Origin: Opisthorchis felineus
Taxonomy: Eukaryota; Platyhelminthes; Trematoda; Opisthorchiida; Opisthorchiidae
Direction of reading: 5' to 3'
NCBI GenBank assembly: GCA_004794785.1
Contig: SJOL01002903.1
Location: 1-64,000 of the forward strand
DNA: 64,000 nt
A program made the position numbers and the translations under genes. The notes beneath the pieces were generated by a model. It was not told the DNA's origin. It searched no databases and saw only the letters and a program-made list of their open reading frames with translations. The first letter of the stretch is position 1, and each line of letters opens with the position of its first letter. Positions 49,201-61,900 of this stretch are shown here, one piece after another.

Positions 49201-52200
49201 TATTAATGTATTCATCAAATTCTTGGCATTGTCCGGAACGTTCTCACAGTCTGATCTAGTGCCGTCGGGGGAACAACATTTCCAAGGCTTTTTGTCGTTG
49301 CCTTCGCAAAACTTTTCTTTGACGACAGCCCGAAATTCCGTATACGAATCTTCTGGCTCGGTCTTCAGATCGAAAACGCCCCCGAAAATGGGCTTGAAGT
49401 AGTCATCTCAAAAGAGTACATGGACAAGCGTATAGTCGATAGGTTTACAACATGTCGTGGGATACTAGGAAACGATCACAAGTAAATAGTGTGCCAACAA
49501 CCCTAATACAAGAAAAAAGGAAGTGTAATATAAACTCACTGCTTCAAAACTTCATTGAGAATTTATTTTTACACATTATTAAGACGTGTGAGCCTGCTTA
49601 GTGATTGAGATAAATTTGGATGATATAAAATTTAAAATTTAAAATGTTGGAGTGTGCACCCTGCTTTGAAATGCAAACCGAGGCAAAGACACTCTGGGAA
49701 CAGTTAGCATTGGGCAACAGCGTATATCCTGGAATGCTCCAGCGGCATCCCCGTACCTGAATTTTGCATGATATACTACACAGGATGGTAATTTTAGGTG
49801 ACCAACTTTGTCCAGGCAATCATACATTCATCTACGTCACACTCTCTTCTGTTATTAAGTCTCTTCCTCATCTGTTGGATTTCGCGATTGTTTCTTCTTG
49901 CGTTCTTGTTGTACAGTCGTTTCCCTGATTGTGTCATCCATCGCTCAATCAATTTAATCCAAATATAACGACTACGAACATTGAAACAACTCATGACAAC
50001 AAGGAATATGTCATAACAAACATGCTTCACTTTCAACTGCGCCATCTGTTTTGTGGCTATGATGCGAAACCCTGAATGAGCAATAAAACCATCGTCTTTA
50101 GTTTCTTAAGACAGAGAACAGACAAATTTCCAAAACATACCTGGGAAACCATCGCGCGTCGTTTACTCAGATACACTAAGGTAAACAGTAAAAAAACAGG
50201 TGCAGTGTGCGCGTTCAGTGGTTAGTATGAAGTAGTGCAAAATGTTCCGCTTGAGCATCCATGGATTTCTTATTACAGAGAGGCAATTCAGTAGCTTCGT
50301 GGAGTAAGCATTAACCAAGAAGCTCAGTTGTGCTGAAAAGCTCAGTCTCTGTAATTGGAGGACTACTAATCCAACAGTAGGGGACATCAAGCTCATACTG
50401 AGACTTTTGAAAAGGACGACGTTTTTCAACACTGAAAGAGGTGATACACATTTACTGGGGATTTCCCTCTGTTTGTGACATTTTTAGTAAAATTCAACCC
50501 ATATCTATCAATTTACCTGATTTCAGCAGGCCAACGGACAGTAGCACTAGTTTGTTTACTGTCATCTATGTCGTTTTGGGAGTTTTCGTCATATAAGGCT
50601 AACTTATTGGACCAAACACTTGACCATGTACATGCAAAAGGTTGCGTAGTCATCACTGATAATTGTCACTGGTGATAGAAACAGAGACGAAAAGAGAAAC
50701 ATGTGACAGCAGCAGGCTAAGCCACAGAGATCAAAAATAGAAAAAAAGCACTTCAGGTTTTCAGCCGAAAGTGTATGAAGCTGCCAAAAACACCCCACAT
50801 TGGAGGATGATCGGTCATGCAAAACACTCCACCCGCCCCCTGATTGGCGACAGATGATAAATTTCTTTGACAAGCACTGCAAAAGGTCACATAGTGCACA
50901 ACTGTCATGTTCTAATCTTCGCATCGAAAATGACCATGGTAACTTTTGGAAGAATTGATTATTCGCCATTTAATCAAGACTCAGAATGACTATTCAGGCT
51001 GCAGGGTTTTCATTGGACACCGCTCCAACTGGTCACCACCTAAAGTCAGTCCGAAACCTTGCAGGCTTGGTCATCGTGAAATCTCCTTCTTGCTTTGGAC
51101 ACACCCAATTTCCTCTGTAAACTTCCATTCAGTGGGTTCAGCATCTTAAATTGGTAGTACTTGGATGCAACCCGATGTTTCTTCACAGATGACACTACTA
51201 ATAAGATTGACGAAAACTCGTCAACCAAATCAAACTTAAGCCAGGCCGTTTTCTTGTTCCTTTCGGACTACGCGTGTGCCACCATGACAGGCCGATGACG
51301 GCTGCCAAATGCATGTTTTTGTGTCCACAATATACTACTCAAAACGTCTTGGAGGTAAAAGCCTGCGTCACTCCACCGAACAGGTAACGTCACCGTTGAA
51401 TCTGGTTGAAATACATTGACCACGAGTTAAACACAAAACTTAACAAAATGCACCATTCAATTTTACGTAATTCGCCGGTGAACAATTTCCACAGTAGACC
51501 TGATGTAAAACATTACCAAAGGTGCTGGTAAACTCACATTTGCACCACCAGAAAAAGATCGGAATTAGGATATTTTAAAACACTTATTAATAACGTGCAA
51601 CTGAACGAACGAATTTGCCAACCAAAGGATATTCAATAGAGACATGAAGGCACACAACAGTAACGCACATTTGGCGAGATGACCCACCAAGACGAATCTC
51701 TGTTATTTAAATAATCACCTGATTAAATGGAGAACTACTGGCTGCTAGTAAAGTATCGAGAACTTTCAAATTCTTGTGTATTTGGTACACGGTACATCCT
51801 CAGTCAATAGCTTAACTATCTATAGGGAAACCTTTATCATGCGAATCGTAAAAGATAATACAAGTAGACGTAATACACTACCCATAAGGTTGCTGAAGGC
51901 TCTTCGAAAACCTTATGAGTGGTGTAGTACATCTATACAATGTATCGCGATATCTCAAATATCGTACCAACTGGAACATGTGGTGGTCCGGTGCAGCACA
52001 TTCAGTTGCTTAAAGACGCTATCAATCAGGGATTCAGCTGCTTTCCAGGTGATTCTCCCGTCAAAACCAAACTGGTATGCAAGTGAGTGCATTTCGATAA
52101 TACTAGTAGACTTCCAACTGTCTTTTGGATACAAGAGACATATTGCTTGGCTTACCATTTACTCCTGGGCTTCGCCATCAGTATTCATTATCCTTAGTAG

Positions 52201-55200
52201 TTGGTGGAATAAAATCAGTCTGGCCGACGACAATAAATCTGAGCCGCTAATTTCCCTAAAACGGAGACCACGTACAGAGTGATCTATTACCCATACCTAC
52301 AAGCCATTTTATTAATTTATGGATCAATTGATATTGTTCATTGTTATTCCTATGAGTAGTTAATGCTCGTCAGCTGTCCAAAAGAATCAGCACTCCCAAA
52401 AAAATCACCGGAATCACCTCAATGATCCGCCATTGTGGTAATTATCCAGCCACAAGAGCATGGTACTTAGCAGCCAACTGATCTGCAACGTATTTTGTAC
52501 ATAAGTGTGGACAGGTTTGTACTGCAGTCAGCTTGACGTTTGGAATAATAGAAGCGTGTTTTTTTGTTTTTGTCTGAGTAAAGTGATGTTATATCCTGAT
52601 AATTCCTTTTCTGAGACAAAAACCCATCATGTTCACATGAATGAGGCGCCATCCGTGAGTAAACAGTTGGGCTTAAGACACCAGCCAATATGACTGAGAG
52701 CTTTTGAGGATGATGGTATTCCCTTAGCTGCTGTCTGCATGCGTTTCATTTATGGACCCTCATCCTTTATGCATGCCAAAGTGATAGTTCTTTGCCTTAT
52801 TTATAATCTAGTGGAGTAGTCCCTGCAAAGCTTTTAACCCATGAAAAGATATGATGATTAGGACCCAACAGAATTTTTGAAACTTCGACCTACTAAATAA
52901 AGTATTTCTATGCTTCAAGCTTGTTACCGGTAGCATAGCTTGGATAGCGGAACTCGAACCGTACCAGGGCCAGTATATTAGGCGCAAAAGTTTTCCCTTA
53001 CTTGTTCTGCCTAGCCACTGTCATTTGCTTTGGTTGCGCGACAGTTTGACCCACAAAGCCGAGTCACCCGCGCTTTGCAAAGTAATTTGAGGAAACTGAT
53101 TACCATAACTTGGTGAGATATTTTACCAAATTCTCATGCTGGCAAAAAACGGTGTTGTTTTGAGTTAGACAGTGAGCTGGACCATTTAAGCTACATTGGG
53201 CGGTGTGGGACTAGTCGTGTAATCCAAAGTTATATGGTTTCAAGTCGGTAGTCGTTCCGGAAGCTGCCTGTTAAGCCTTATTCAACAATCATATAGCGGA
53301 AGACGTTTCTAAAGAATAATGGAAAAATGTTTTAGTGCATTACAACAAACGATTCTCAAATATCTATACATTCATTGTGCCTTTACATCCGCCCATCTAC
53401 TGCGCGCTGTGCAATTCCAGGTGCATTAAACATAAAGCCATCAAATACTACCATAGCTAAGGACCCTTGTCCTGGTTTCTCTTTTGCCGGCGTCCTGCCA
53501 AGTGGTCGATAGCTGATTGCATCTTGTTTGTCATACGCTAGTAAAACACTTTTGCGCGTTCAAAAGGTGGTCAAGCTTTTTCTTGAGGATACCAGCAGGA
53601 AATGGAGATAAGAGCTGTACGTTATTTGCCGCTGGAATGTTGAAACGACATTTGCTTGCATCGTAATTGACACATTGGATGCGTAACTATAAATTTGGTC
53701 TTCTATTATTGTTTGTTCTAGTAATGGTGATAGCTCTGAACGAGGCAAAACAAACAGTTCACTTAAAATAGTGCCAGTATGGCTTCCATGCTATCCTCTC
53801 TTGTATAACCCGGTACTCATGATGAAAGGATACTATCCATTTTTTGGAATTTTTCACTTTCATTTGTTGTTATTTCCATTCATTTGGTACGCTGTTTTGG
53901 ATAGAACTCATAAATTTCAAAGCTCACTCTTCTAGCGACGTCCCCTAGCTTTTGGAAATTTCCTGCTCAGATTTCGGGTTCAATGCCGTTCTTGTGACTG
54001 TTACTTCTTGGCATTATTCACACATCCCTCTTAGCCTTCCACGTTTTTACTCAATTTAAAATGTTGTTGTGGAGCACAGAAGCGCACTAAGCGTTAACTG
54101 AACACCACTCAGACGTCGTCCTCACCAACGTCTGTGAAGAAACTGGTTAGTTGACATCCATTATTTGAAGAAACTTCGTGTTTCAGACCTTTTGCCCGAG
54201 TGTACCGAACCTTTCTGGGTTCCTGCGGGACTTTATGCGCTAATCAGCCTCAGCAATAACTGGTTGTTAGTTTTTTATAGTGCACTAACTGCATCTTTTT
54301 TATAACCTTGGTTTATGGTACCCTAAGACTCGCTTTTTCTGTCCAGAAAGGCATCCATTTGGTTTATAAAACTGCTGAACAATAAAGGATCCTTCCATGA
54401 AAGTCACGAATTCAGCGATAACCCTGTTGCGTTTTGGGTATTAGCCGGTTTATACTAGTATAATGAAGACAAAGATCGGTGTAAACCGGATTACAAACTC
54501 CCTTTTGAAACTAGGAAGGGCGGTCTTACTGCGACGTTGAGAACTCCTGCAGAAAGTAGTCACCATAACAGTGATCGATTCAGACGCAGAAGCAGTTACT
54601 GAACCACGAAAATTTTATCTACCTTGGAGCAACCTCACTTAAAACGTAAAAGCTCTATCCGTTTTGAGTTTGGCGGCGGCGGTACTGACAGTCACCGGGA
54701 CATGCCATTCCTTAGTCAGTGGTTCGTTTCGTCAATAATCTCCCTAAGAGTTAAAAAATACGTTCGTAAACCACAATTTTTCTTTCTAGCCTGTAAGAAT
54801 AACGTCCAACATAGAATTTTGAAAACAGTCGGCCTGAGCAGGTTGGCGTGTGGTTTTATTTCATTCGCCTTTATATACAGTATGTAGCACCAATTTTTCT
54901 CGCAAAAACCAGGGTTGTTTTGTGAATCATTTGCCATCCGTGCCTAAGGTTTGGTTGTGCAGACGATCAAACCGCTAGATGTTTTAATCATTAATTTTGA
55001 ATTAATACGAATTTTACCTTATATTAATTGATAGGTGATGACGTTTTCTTTAACCGCTTAAGTATTCGTGCTTTGGGGTTTTATTCTCAACACCATCACA
55101 ATAAATTCGATAAAACTTTTAATCAGTAATGATTTTAAAAGTAACGACTCTTCACGAAATGGCGTCAGAAGGCCTAATTTTGCAAATTAGTCAACATAGG

Positions 55201-57087
55201 GGGAAGTTAACCATAACAGGTGCTTTCTGTTGGATTTAGTTATGTGACACTTTCCGGTTGGAACAACAATGAGAACTCATAATGCAGTTTTCTCTTTATG
55301 ACTCTGAAGAAGGAAATTAGAGAGATCATTAGCATCTGCACCACAAACTGCCAGGATATATCTTGCTCAGCCTTTGCACTTAAAGTAACTGCATTTCAAC
55401 CAGAATCATAGTGCTTCTTCTACAGACAAGAGATATTTGCTCTACTTATAACCTACTTCTATCCAAACTACGCAGCTTAAAAGAACACCCCTATCCGTTT
55501 TATCAATTTCCTCTAATAGTTCATCAATCTTTTATCTTTGTTTTTGCTTACGCGGTTTATGTGTACTTTTGTATTTTACCGGCCTAGATACATAAAAACG
55601 TTCTGTTGTTTGTAGCAGCAAATAAGATCTCATTTTCACTGTGGTATTCCCGGCTTTTAGTGATCTGCTTATAAAACTGATTCGAAATTTATGGGTTTGC
55701 TGATATGCAATCAGTTAATTAAGACAAATTAGTGAGCATGCCAAGTCAATTGCCTTTGCCTCCCCCACTTGCAACTTTGCTATGTGAGACCTTGCTATAC
55801 TTCCCTTCAAACCTGACGTCACCTAGCAAACGTTCATAGAATAACGACTTGTTTTTTGGCAGTGCTTTTCTCAAAAAAAGGCGCCCCATTATTCAGTAAC
55901 CGCTCCGTCCTATAAGTCAGGTATGTAAATGGAAATATTGTTATTTTTTGCAGTTGTTACAGAAACATCGTTTATTATTCCTATAAAACAAAAGCGTGCT
56001 GTCATTCTTTTTATGTCATAGCAACATCATTAATATCTAAAGAAGTCAGAATAGCGTAATATTCCATACAGCAACGTACGGCGTTACTCATATTATCACG
56101 CTGCCAGAAGAGATTTATTACAACTCCTAACATTGGTCTACGTTTTACAGCCCAGGACGAACGTCCTCCATAAGAACTCAGGATCAGGAAATCTGCTTGT
56201 CTTATTTTCCGGAATAAGCCACATGCTGAATTTTCGCCATTCAGCCAATTCTTTTACAGCTCACAACGGTCAACTCTTCTAGTAATCTCTTCGTCGTCAG
56301 TACCGCCACTAGTTGCAACGCGCCTAACAAAAAAGAGCTATTCTTGCAGTATTTTGCGGCTAATTTCTTCACTATTTGCCTTTATTTGACGCATTTCTCA
56401 TACCTTCACGACATATAGAAGCCTTAGAAGTTTCTTACTGCTGGTGCAAATTATCCAATGTTACTTCATCCGCCGGATAATATTATGGCAAACGTATTTC
56501 ATTAAACCCTGAATAAATATATGGGCAATGTAAATAACCAAATCCCACGCATTCCCGAAAAGCATTGATCCGAAATATAAATGTCGAGATGTGTTTTAAC
56601 CGTTTTAACCGAGCTCGGCATCCAGGATATCATGAGCAGTTCAAATGGGTTAAGACAGTGAGCTGTCAGTTTTTTCCACGGACTTGTGCATGTCATTGTG
56701 ACCAGTTTACCAACTCATTAAACTAACTCAATGCAGAAGAAAAGACCCCCAGAAACGTAAGTTTGGCATATTTATATGGATGGATAAATCCATATATGGA
56801 TGGATAACAGACAAGTTCGACTTTCATGTGAATGTGACCCCTAAAGTGAGTACCAAGCAAACCTTACCTGCGATGTCTTCTGACGGGACTACCGGAAGCA
56901 CTGGGAACAATACTGTTCCCCAAGAACCTCTTGGAAATCCACGAAGAAAATTTCTTCCCAGGCGGTGATGGCGGACAGTGATCTTGTCCATACTCCACGT
57001 TTTGAGTAAATCATCAACCCAAAACTCCGGTTTCACAGAAATTGCCTCCATCAAAGGCAAAAGACATAGTAAAATCACCACCTTCAT
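38871..57087 (-). CDS. Secreted or type I membrane protein with four EGF-like units and a TSP1-like unit
   Basis: Exons in transcript order: 57087-56868, 49406-49150, 46632-46474, 44453-44226, 40778-40382, 39097-38871; phases agree at every junction and the donors are gtaagg, gtaggt, gtaatc, gtaata, gtaagt, gtgaga. Residues 1-15 (MKVVILLCLLPLMEA) are a signal peptide. Residues 16-183 form a region I do not recognise, with a cysteine cluster (PWKCCSPDGTRSDC). EGF-like units: about 184-232 (seven Cys), 238-275, 282-333 and 340-424; the last has a 49-residue insert between its first two cysteines. The TSP1-like unit follows (WSAWSSLSQCLPRDC, then RYRWRRRRC, residues 431-490) with four Cys seen. 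Sequons lie near 200, 249, 315, 375, 459 and 483. It is probably an extracellular adhesion or matrix protein; a family name is not assigned. The model gives 496 residues, plus 63 if the candidate 3' exons belong. Linkage rests on phase and cysteine spacing, not transcript data. Confidence 0.9.
46257..46279. repeat. (AT)n microsatellite
   Basis: About eleven uninterrupted AT units follow acatac repeats, inside the intron between exons 3 and 4 of the EGF/TSP1 gene. Confidence 0.9.
47420..47795 (+). mobile_element. LINE 3' tail split by a SINE
   Basis: The left part (47420-47549) contains gatgtcacctcgactggtga and aaaacgtttgcaatgcaact, as at 1838-1870. The right part (47743-47795) continues gaacagaccaacaaccaacc and cacccgagttacccatattc. 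The SINE at 47550-47731 interrupts it. It lies in the intron between exons 2 and 3 of the EGF/TSP1 gene, opposite to that gene. Confidence 0.65.
47550..47731 (+). mobile_element. tRNA-derived SINE (family 1), near full length
   Basis: Pol III A box tagcgcagtgg (47554-47564) and B box ggttcgaaccc (about 47598-47608) are both intact. The body runs through tctaggcttaggcaacctga and catggcagttaggcaccgaa, ending gctgaataattatc. It is flanked by exact 12-bp copies of accaagctcgac (47538-47549 and 47732-47743). The whole element is about 182 bp. It is the reference copy for 9937-10115 and 48670-48856. Confidence 0.85.
48670..48856 (+). mobile_element. SINE family 1 copy, diverged
   Basis: It shares tctaggcttgagcaactggg, cagtatctcaatcctcgcac and catggcagctaggcactgaa with the 47.5 kb copy, and ends gctgaaagattattttt. 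The B box is mutated (ggtttgaaact) and the A box is not clear. It lies in the same intron as the better copy. Confidence 0.7.
49090..49109. repeat. (AT)n microsatellite
   Basis: About ten TA units lie 41 bp downstream, in transcript direction, of the exon 2 donor of the EGF/TSP1 gene. Confidence 0.9.
51955..52251 (-). pseudogene. Open frame with one stop, unknown
   Basis: A minus-strand frame runs through GSDLLSSARLILFHQLLRIM, one TAA near 52161-52159, then ICLLYPKDSWKSTSIIEMHS and AESLIDSVFKQLNVLHRT. It lies in intron 1 of the EGF/TSP1 gene. The composition is protein-like, but no family is recognised; a decayed retroelement is one possibility. The plus strand is also open (51776-52282), so this is weak. 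Confidence 0.2.
52300..56867. other. 5' part of EGF/TSP1 intron 1, no exon recognised
   Basis: Very AT-rich sequence with only short frames. Intron 1 is the longest of the gene (about 7.5 kb from 56867 to 49407). A short palindromic run tatatggatggataaatcca lies near 56773. Confidence 0.45.
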
Positions 57088-57470
57088 TTCAGTGTTTCTC
57101 TATATAGAGTCCACATATCACGATGTGCTGCTCTGACCACAGGGTTGCACGTGAGTGAGTGTATTATAAGTGCTGAGTACTTTTGTTGCGCAATTAGTTC
57201 ACTCTATCGGGACAAAAATTCACTTCGCTTTCAAATTCTTATCGATTTCTCAGGTCACGGTTACAATAATCAATAACAAACAACGCGCGATTCAAACCAA
57301 GGTCACGGAGCCACAGATTCATTGACACACAGGATTGAGGATTTCTTCCAAACTTCCCGGGTCGGGTTTGTTCTTGCCGTTCAGTGGCTTCTGTTCATCT
57401 GGAAAGCACAAGTGAAAAAATGATGTCGCTCTGCTCTTCAGGTTCTCAGCGCGGAGCAGTAATCTTGCGA
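57088..57470. promoter_or_regulatory. Likely 5' UTR and promoter interval of the EGF/TSP1 gene
   Basis: This lies between the start codon at 57087 and the LINE relic beginning near 57480, so the core promoter probably falls here unless there is an upstream noncoding exon. No TATA box at a convincing distance was identified; the placement is positional only. Confidence 0.25.
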
Positions 57471-57479
57471 CCGCGAGGA

Positions 57480-58930
57480 CTCAACTAAAAAAGAGTCTAA
57501 AAGGGCTTCGAACTGGGTAATACATGGGTCGACAACAACCGTCCGAGAAAGTTTATCCTACGCACCAACCACACGAAGTGAGAAGAACATTGCCTAATTA
57601 ATGTGGGCAATTTGAGCCTGAAACTCTTCCTAACATGTTCCCACTGTGTGTTAGCTTGGTCAACGGTGGAAAATCTATTTGCCAATCTTTGTTAAAACAG
57701 GGCATACGTAAGTATCAGGTCACGTCAATGGCGACCATAATCCAGGGGAAAGAGGTCAAGCACAGAGAGATGAGTTTCATAGTCTACAGATTTGAGGCCG
57801 GCAAACATTTTCGTAGAAGCTCTTTAGACACGCTCAATGAGGGCTACGTCTATCTTGCTTCCTGAGTGGAGAACTTGGCTGGCACATTCTAGAAACGGTC
57901 TGATGTAGGCCTCATAGAGTGTCTAGAAGGTCATTTGAGTAATACAGGGAACGTCCGCCGAATCATCCGTAGAACGGTGAATGCCTTTTTAGCCAGTCTT
58001 TCATGGTGCAGTGAGAAGGATAAGTCTGAAGACAGCCAGATATCTAAATCCTTTTTGGCGTCTATCCTCGTAATGTCTGCTGGACCATTCTCACGATACA
58101 CGACTAAGGAGTTCGCTGAGTCTCCTCAAAATGAAATATGCGCACTTTTCGTCATTCAGGGAAGAGGCCAGTCCAACGAACACTGCTTTGCAGAGTTTAC
58201 ATCCATTTGGAGATCACTGGCATTTGTACCCCAGGATTTCAAGTCGTCCGCGAAAAGTAGACATGAACTTGAAGGGACATCTGGAAGGTCGTTAACGTAG
58301 ATCAAAAACAGAGGTGGTTCCGAAACACAGCCTTGAGGAGCTCCAATGGAGACTGGCACCGGAGAAGAATAGGTCGGGCCTACTTCCTTCGGAATGTTCC
58401 GTGTGATAGGAGCGTCTTAATCCGGCCTAGAATTCCCCCATGAATCCTGCATGACCCGAAATTGTGGAGAAGCGGGATATGTGGGCTTCCATCGAATGAG
58501 TTTGAGAAGTCGAAAAATATGGCATCCGTTATGAGTCCTTCGTTCTTAGCTTGGATTAAGCTGTCTAGATATGCGAGCATGTTCGTCACACAAGAACGGT
58601 TTGGGAGGATTCCATATTGCACTGTGTATATCAAATTGTTGGTGGTGAAGTAATTTAAGGTGGCTCGCTTTCGAATGCGTGCCATCACCTTACATAGTAC
58701 GCTGGTGGGGCTAATAGTCCTGTAGCTGCTGGGCGAAAGTTGGTCACCGGTTTTTGTAGATTGGCACGACAATAGCTCCTTTCGAAGCGGAGGGAAGGTT
58801 GCCTTCGTCAAGCGACTGACGAAACGCCAGGTAGAAATGCTTTGCCGGTGTGAGCGACGTTTCCTTCAGGATCCTTGGAGGGCCCTCATCTGGCCCCAAA
58901 GTGACAAAGAGTTTGTCTTGTGAGGTTACT
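57480..58930 (-). mobile_element. CR1/jockey-like LINE reverse transcriptase relic
   Basis: Read on the minus strand in order: LGPDEGPPRILKETSLTPAK (about 58905-58846), TKTGDQLSPSSYRTISPTSV with LCKVMARI, PNRSCVTNMLAYLDSLIQAK, IFFDFSNSFD, then VSIGAPQGCVSEPPLFLIYV and SSCLLFADDLKSW (about 58270), and a downstream part [20 protein letters not shown]. These are RT motifs of a non-LTR element, including the catalytic box as FADD. Internal stops and frame changes show it is dead. It is truncated before the endonuclease. Confidence 0.85.
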
Positions 58931-61900
58931 ACAATCAGCTAAGCAACAGCATGAGAATTAGGTGTAAATCGTCTTAGTGTGTGTCAGTTTGCACTCCTTT
59001 GACACTGAATACCGGCGTGTTCACGAAGACGAACCAGACAAACTGGTGAAGCACCATAAATAATATGGACCGAATGATGGCCCATCGAAAATGTAACATA
59101 CAATTTGATGTCGTTCATGCTTGAGTTAGGAGTACTTCAGGTGTAACCGCTTGAAGAATGGTCACATCGGCTGAAGGTATTGCTTGCCTTACCTCTCCGC
59201 CTTAGCTGTCCACCTCCAATTCATCGGAGTTAACCTGGAGAATGGAAAATCTGGGAGTCCGGTATCCAATATTTCAGGAAATGCAGACACCGGTTATCCA
59301 AATAGCCGTCCACAGGAGGACAAACGGCGTCCCACAGAGACTAAAGAACAGCGCAAATAAATGTGCCACAAAAGTCTGTTCGAAACCCCTGGATCGAAAC
59401 CAGTGCAGAGTTATCAAGCCTGGTAGCCTTGAAATGCTTCAGCGCCTTCCCGCTTCATGCTTTCGGATTTAGCAGAAGGCGTGCTTGGATGCCTCTCCGT
59501 AAACATCCTGTCTTTCCAACAAGTTCTTTGACACTCAGCGCTTGGCCCGCAATGAGCCGAGGTTAGCAACCTGACCGACAAACTTCTTGAGGAGGGCGAT
59601 TAAACATGTGAAAATCACAATTCCATTATCCGGTAACCACCAGTCCTCCACAGTAGATTTTCCATCTTCTTATATTATGTACAAGTCGGTTTTCTGTCCA
59701 ACAACGGTGGCTAACCGAGTGCCACTGCTAGGTAGTTTGCACCCCATCTTTTATTTCGGATCCACAACTACCTTATCTAGAAGGATGGCATGAGCACCCA
59801 GGTCGACCGGTTGAAAAGCTGGAGATACTACAGTCACGCAAGGTTACAGCTTGTAGTAGGCACCTACTCTTGAAATAGAAATAATGCTAGCGTCAGACCA
59901 CTGGATATGACTGGCAGTTTTCAGTTTTAGTGGATTATATTCAAATATATAAGGGACGGCTAACATGGAGGACAATGATCCTCGAAGCTTGTCTGATCTA
60001 TCGGCTAATCCTGGTGATCTCTGGTATCCGCGAGTTTGATTATCACATCACATTTTTTGCTGTGCTGCCAAACCATGTCGTGTAGAAGTTTTCAGCCCCG
60101 AATATCGACCACGGCAAGAAGACTAGCGAGACCACCTGCAGCTTTTGGGGTGGCACTCGGTGGGTACCTATTCTCAGAACGTTAATTTCTACAGCTTGGA
60201 ACAAATGAAGTGTACCACAAATGTTAGTGGGCCTAAGGACACCCAGTTAGGATCTATTGACATCGATAAGCATACACAACTTTCAGCCACTACAGCTGTG
60301 CACAGGAAAGCCACGCGTATTTCGCTGTGGGAGAGAAGTTACCGGGAAAGCAGCTAGGTGCCGAAAATTGGAAGGCTCAGTCTTAGTCTTGGATGTTCGT
60401 GCAATGACATCGCCAGTCACACGCGGCGCATTGTGTTCACCAAATCCCATGACAACCACTGCTCACAAGACGCGTTAAGCGGAATGGTCTAGCTGGCTGA
60501 ATAAAATTGTCCTTGAAAATCCAAGAATAGAAAATTATCCAATCGTCTGTGCACGTATAGACGTTTTAACAACTGAGGCAGTATACATCTAGTCAACGTC
60601 ACACCCATCCGGCCGAAGCTCTGCCTGCAGACAACGGGCAAAGTTCTCGAAATCGATTGCATCGGATAGTGTCGAAGTTAGTTACCAGCAATGGAGCTGG
60701 GTCCATCCAATCTTGATGGGGTGCCAGCCAATCTTACATTACTTAAAAACCCGAAAAGTTAAAACGTAGATGTGTGATTTACACCTGTGGAACGTTACTG
60801 TTGATTCCCCCCCGAATCAACGGTGAATGGCGGACACTTTCTTTGTGTTCCGACTGCTCATGAGCAACGTGAATTACGTCCGTTTATTATGACGTCAATA
60901 TATTGTTGCCCACCCGTCACTGCCTGCAAAATCGTCTCAGTTGTACCTATTTTCAAGCGTCCCCTCTGACAAAAACTGACCAAAGGGGATCAAACCCAGA
61001 GCCTCTCGGATGGAGGGTAAGCGTGTTGCCCACCACACCAACTAGGCACCAGAAAGCTCCTATTTTTTGTATTACCTATATACCGCACCTGCCAGATAGA
61101 CTTTGGTGAGATTTGTTTAAAATGGACCTAACCGCGCAAACTGATTTGTCACGTGACACGACCTGCCTCGTCGCGCCTCCAACCAAAGACAATCCCTTAC
61201 CTCCCGAACGTGTTGATTGTTCTCTGCACCGTTATCTCTTTAAACGACCAACTCACTGAGAGAATGCCCGTATCTGTATGTCTGCACATCGTTCGGTGCT
61301 TACTTGCTGTTGCTTCCAGAAATCCCTGCTGCGACACTGACTACGTTATGCTCCTGCTGATTTCGTCATTACTGATTGTACATTTGCTTAATTCACGATG
61401 CTTGCTAACCCGTTTGTCTGTGGAACCGGTTCCTGACAGCTTTCAATACATCATCTGCTGCCCTCGTCCGTCTGTTCCCATTGTCAACTGGATACGAATT
61501 GCGTATAATCTGGTAGCCGCAATCATCCTGTGAGATCCTTAGCTGCCCGGCTCTTACGTTTGTCCTGGAATGGAGTACCAGAAGACGCAACAAAATGTAG
61601 GTTAAACGATTTTCAAGGCGAACGCTTCTATACTTGGTAGGTAAGACGTTATAACGGTGGGAGGTTTCACCAGTGTCCAGTAAAAACACATTCTAAATCG
61701 GCCATTTTTCCAGAGTCGTTGTTATGTCAAAGCGCTCCGAAATATACATGAAGTTAAGTTGTCGTGTATCATGTACGACACAGTTTATCAGTTTGACGAA
61801 CTTGGATAGGTGATTTAACACAAATCTCCTTCGATGACCATCTTATTAGGTTAGCATCTATAGTTAAAGCATCCTAACCAGGGCTTCGCGGAGGTGCGTT

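Noticed and set aside
52920..53080. tRNA-like B-box word on the minus strand (ggttcgagttcc)
   Set aside because: No A box or foldable cloverleaf was found.
61153..61533. Hydrophobic 126-codon plus frame resembling a membrane protein
   Set aside because: A large part is also open on the minus strand, no splice context or motif is present, and the hydrophobicity follows from T-rich composition.
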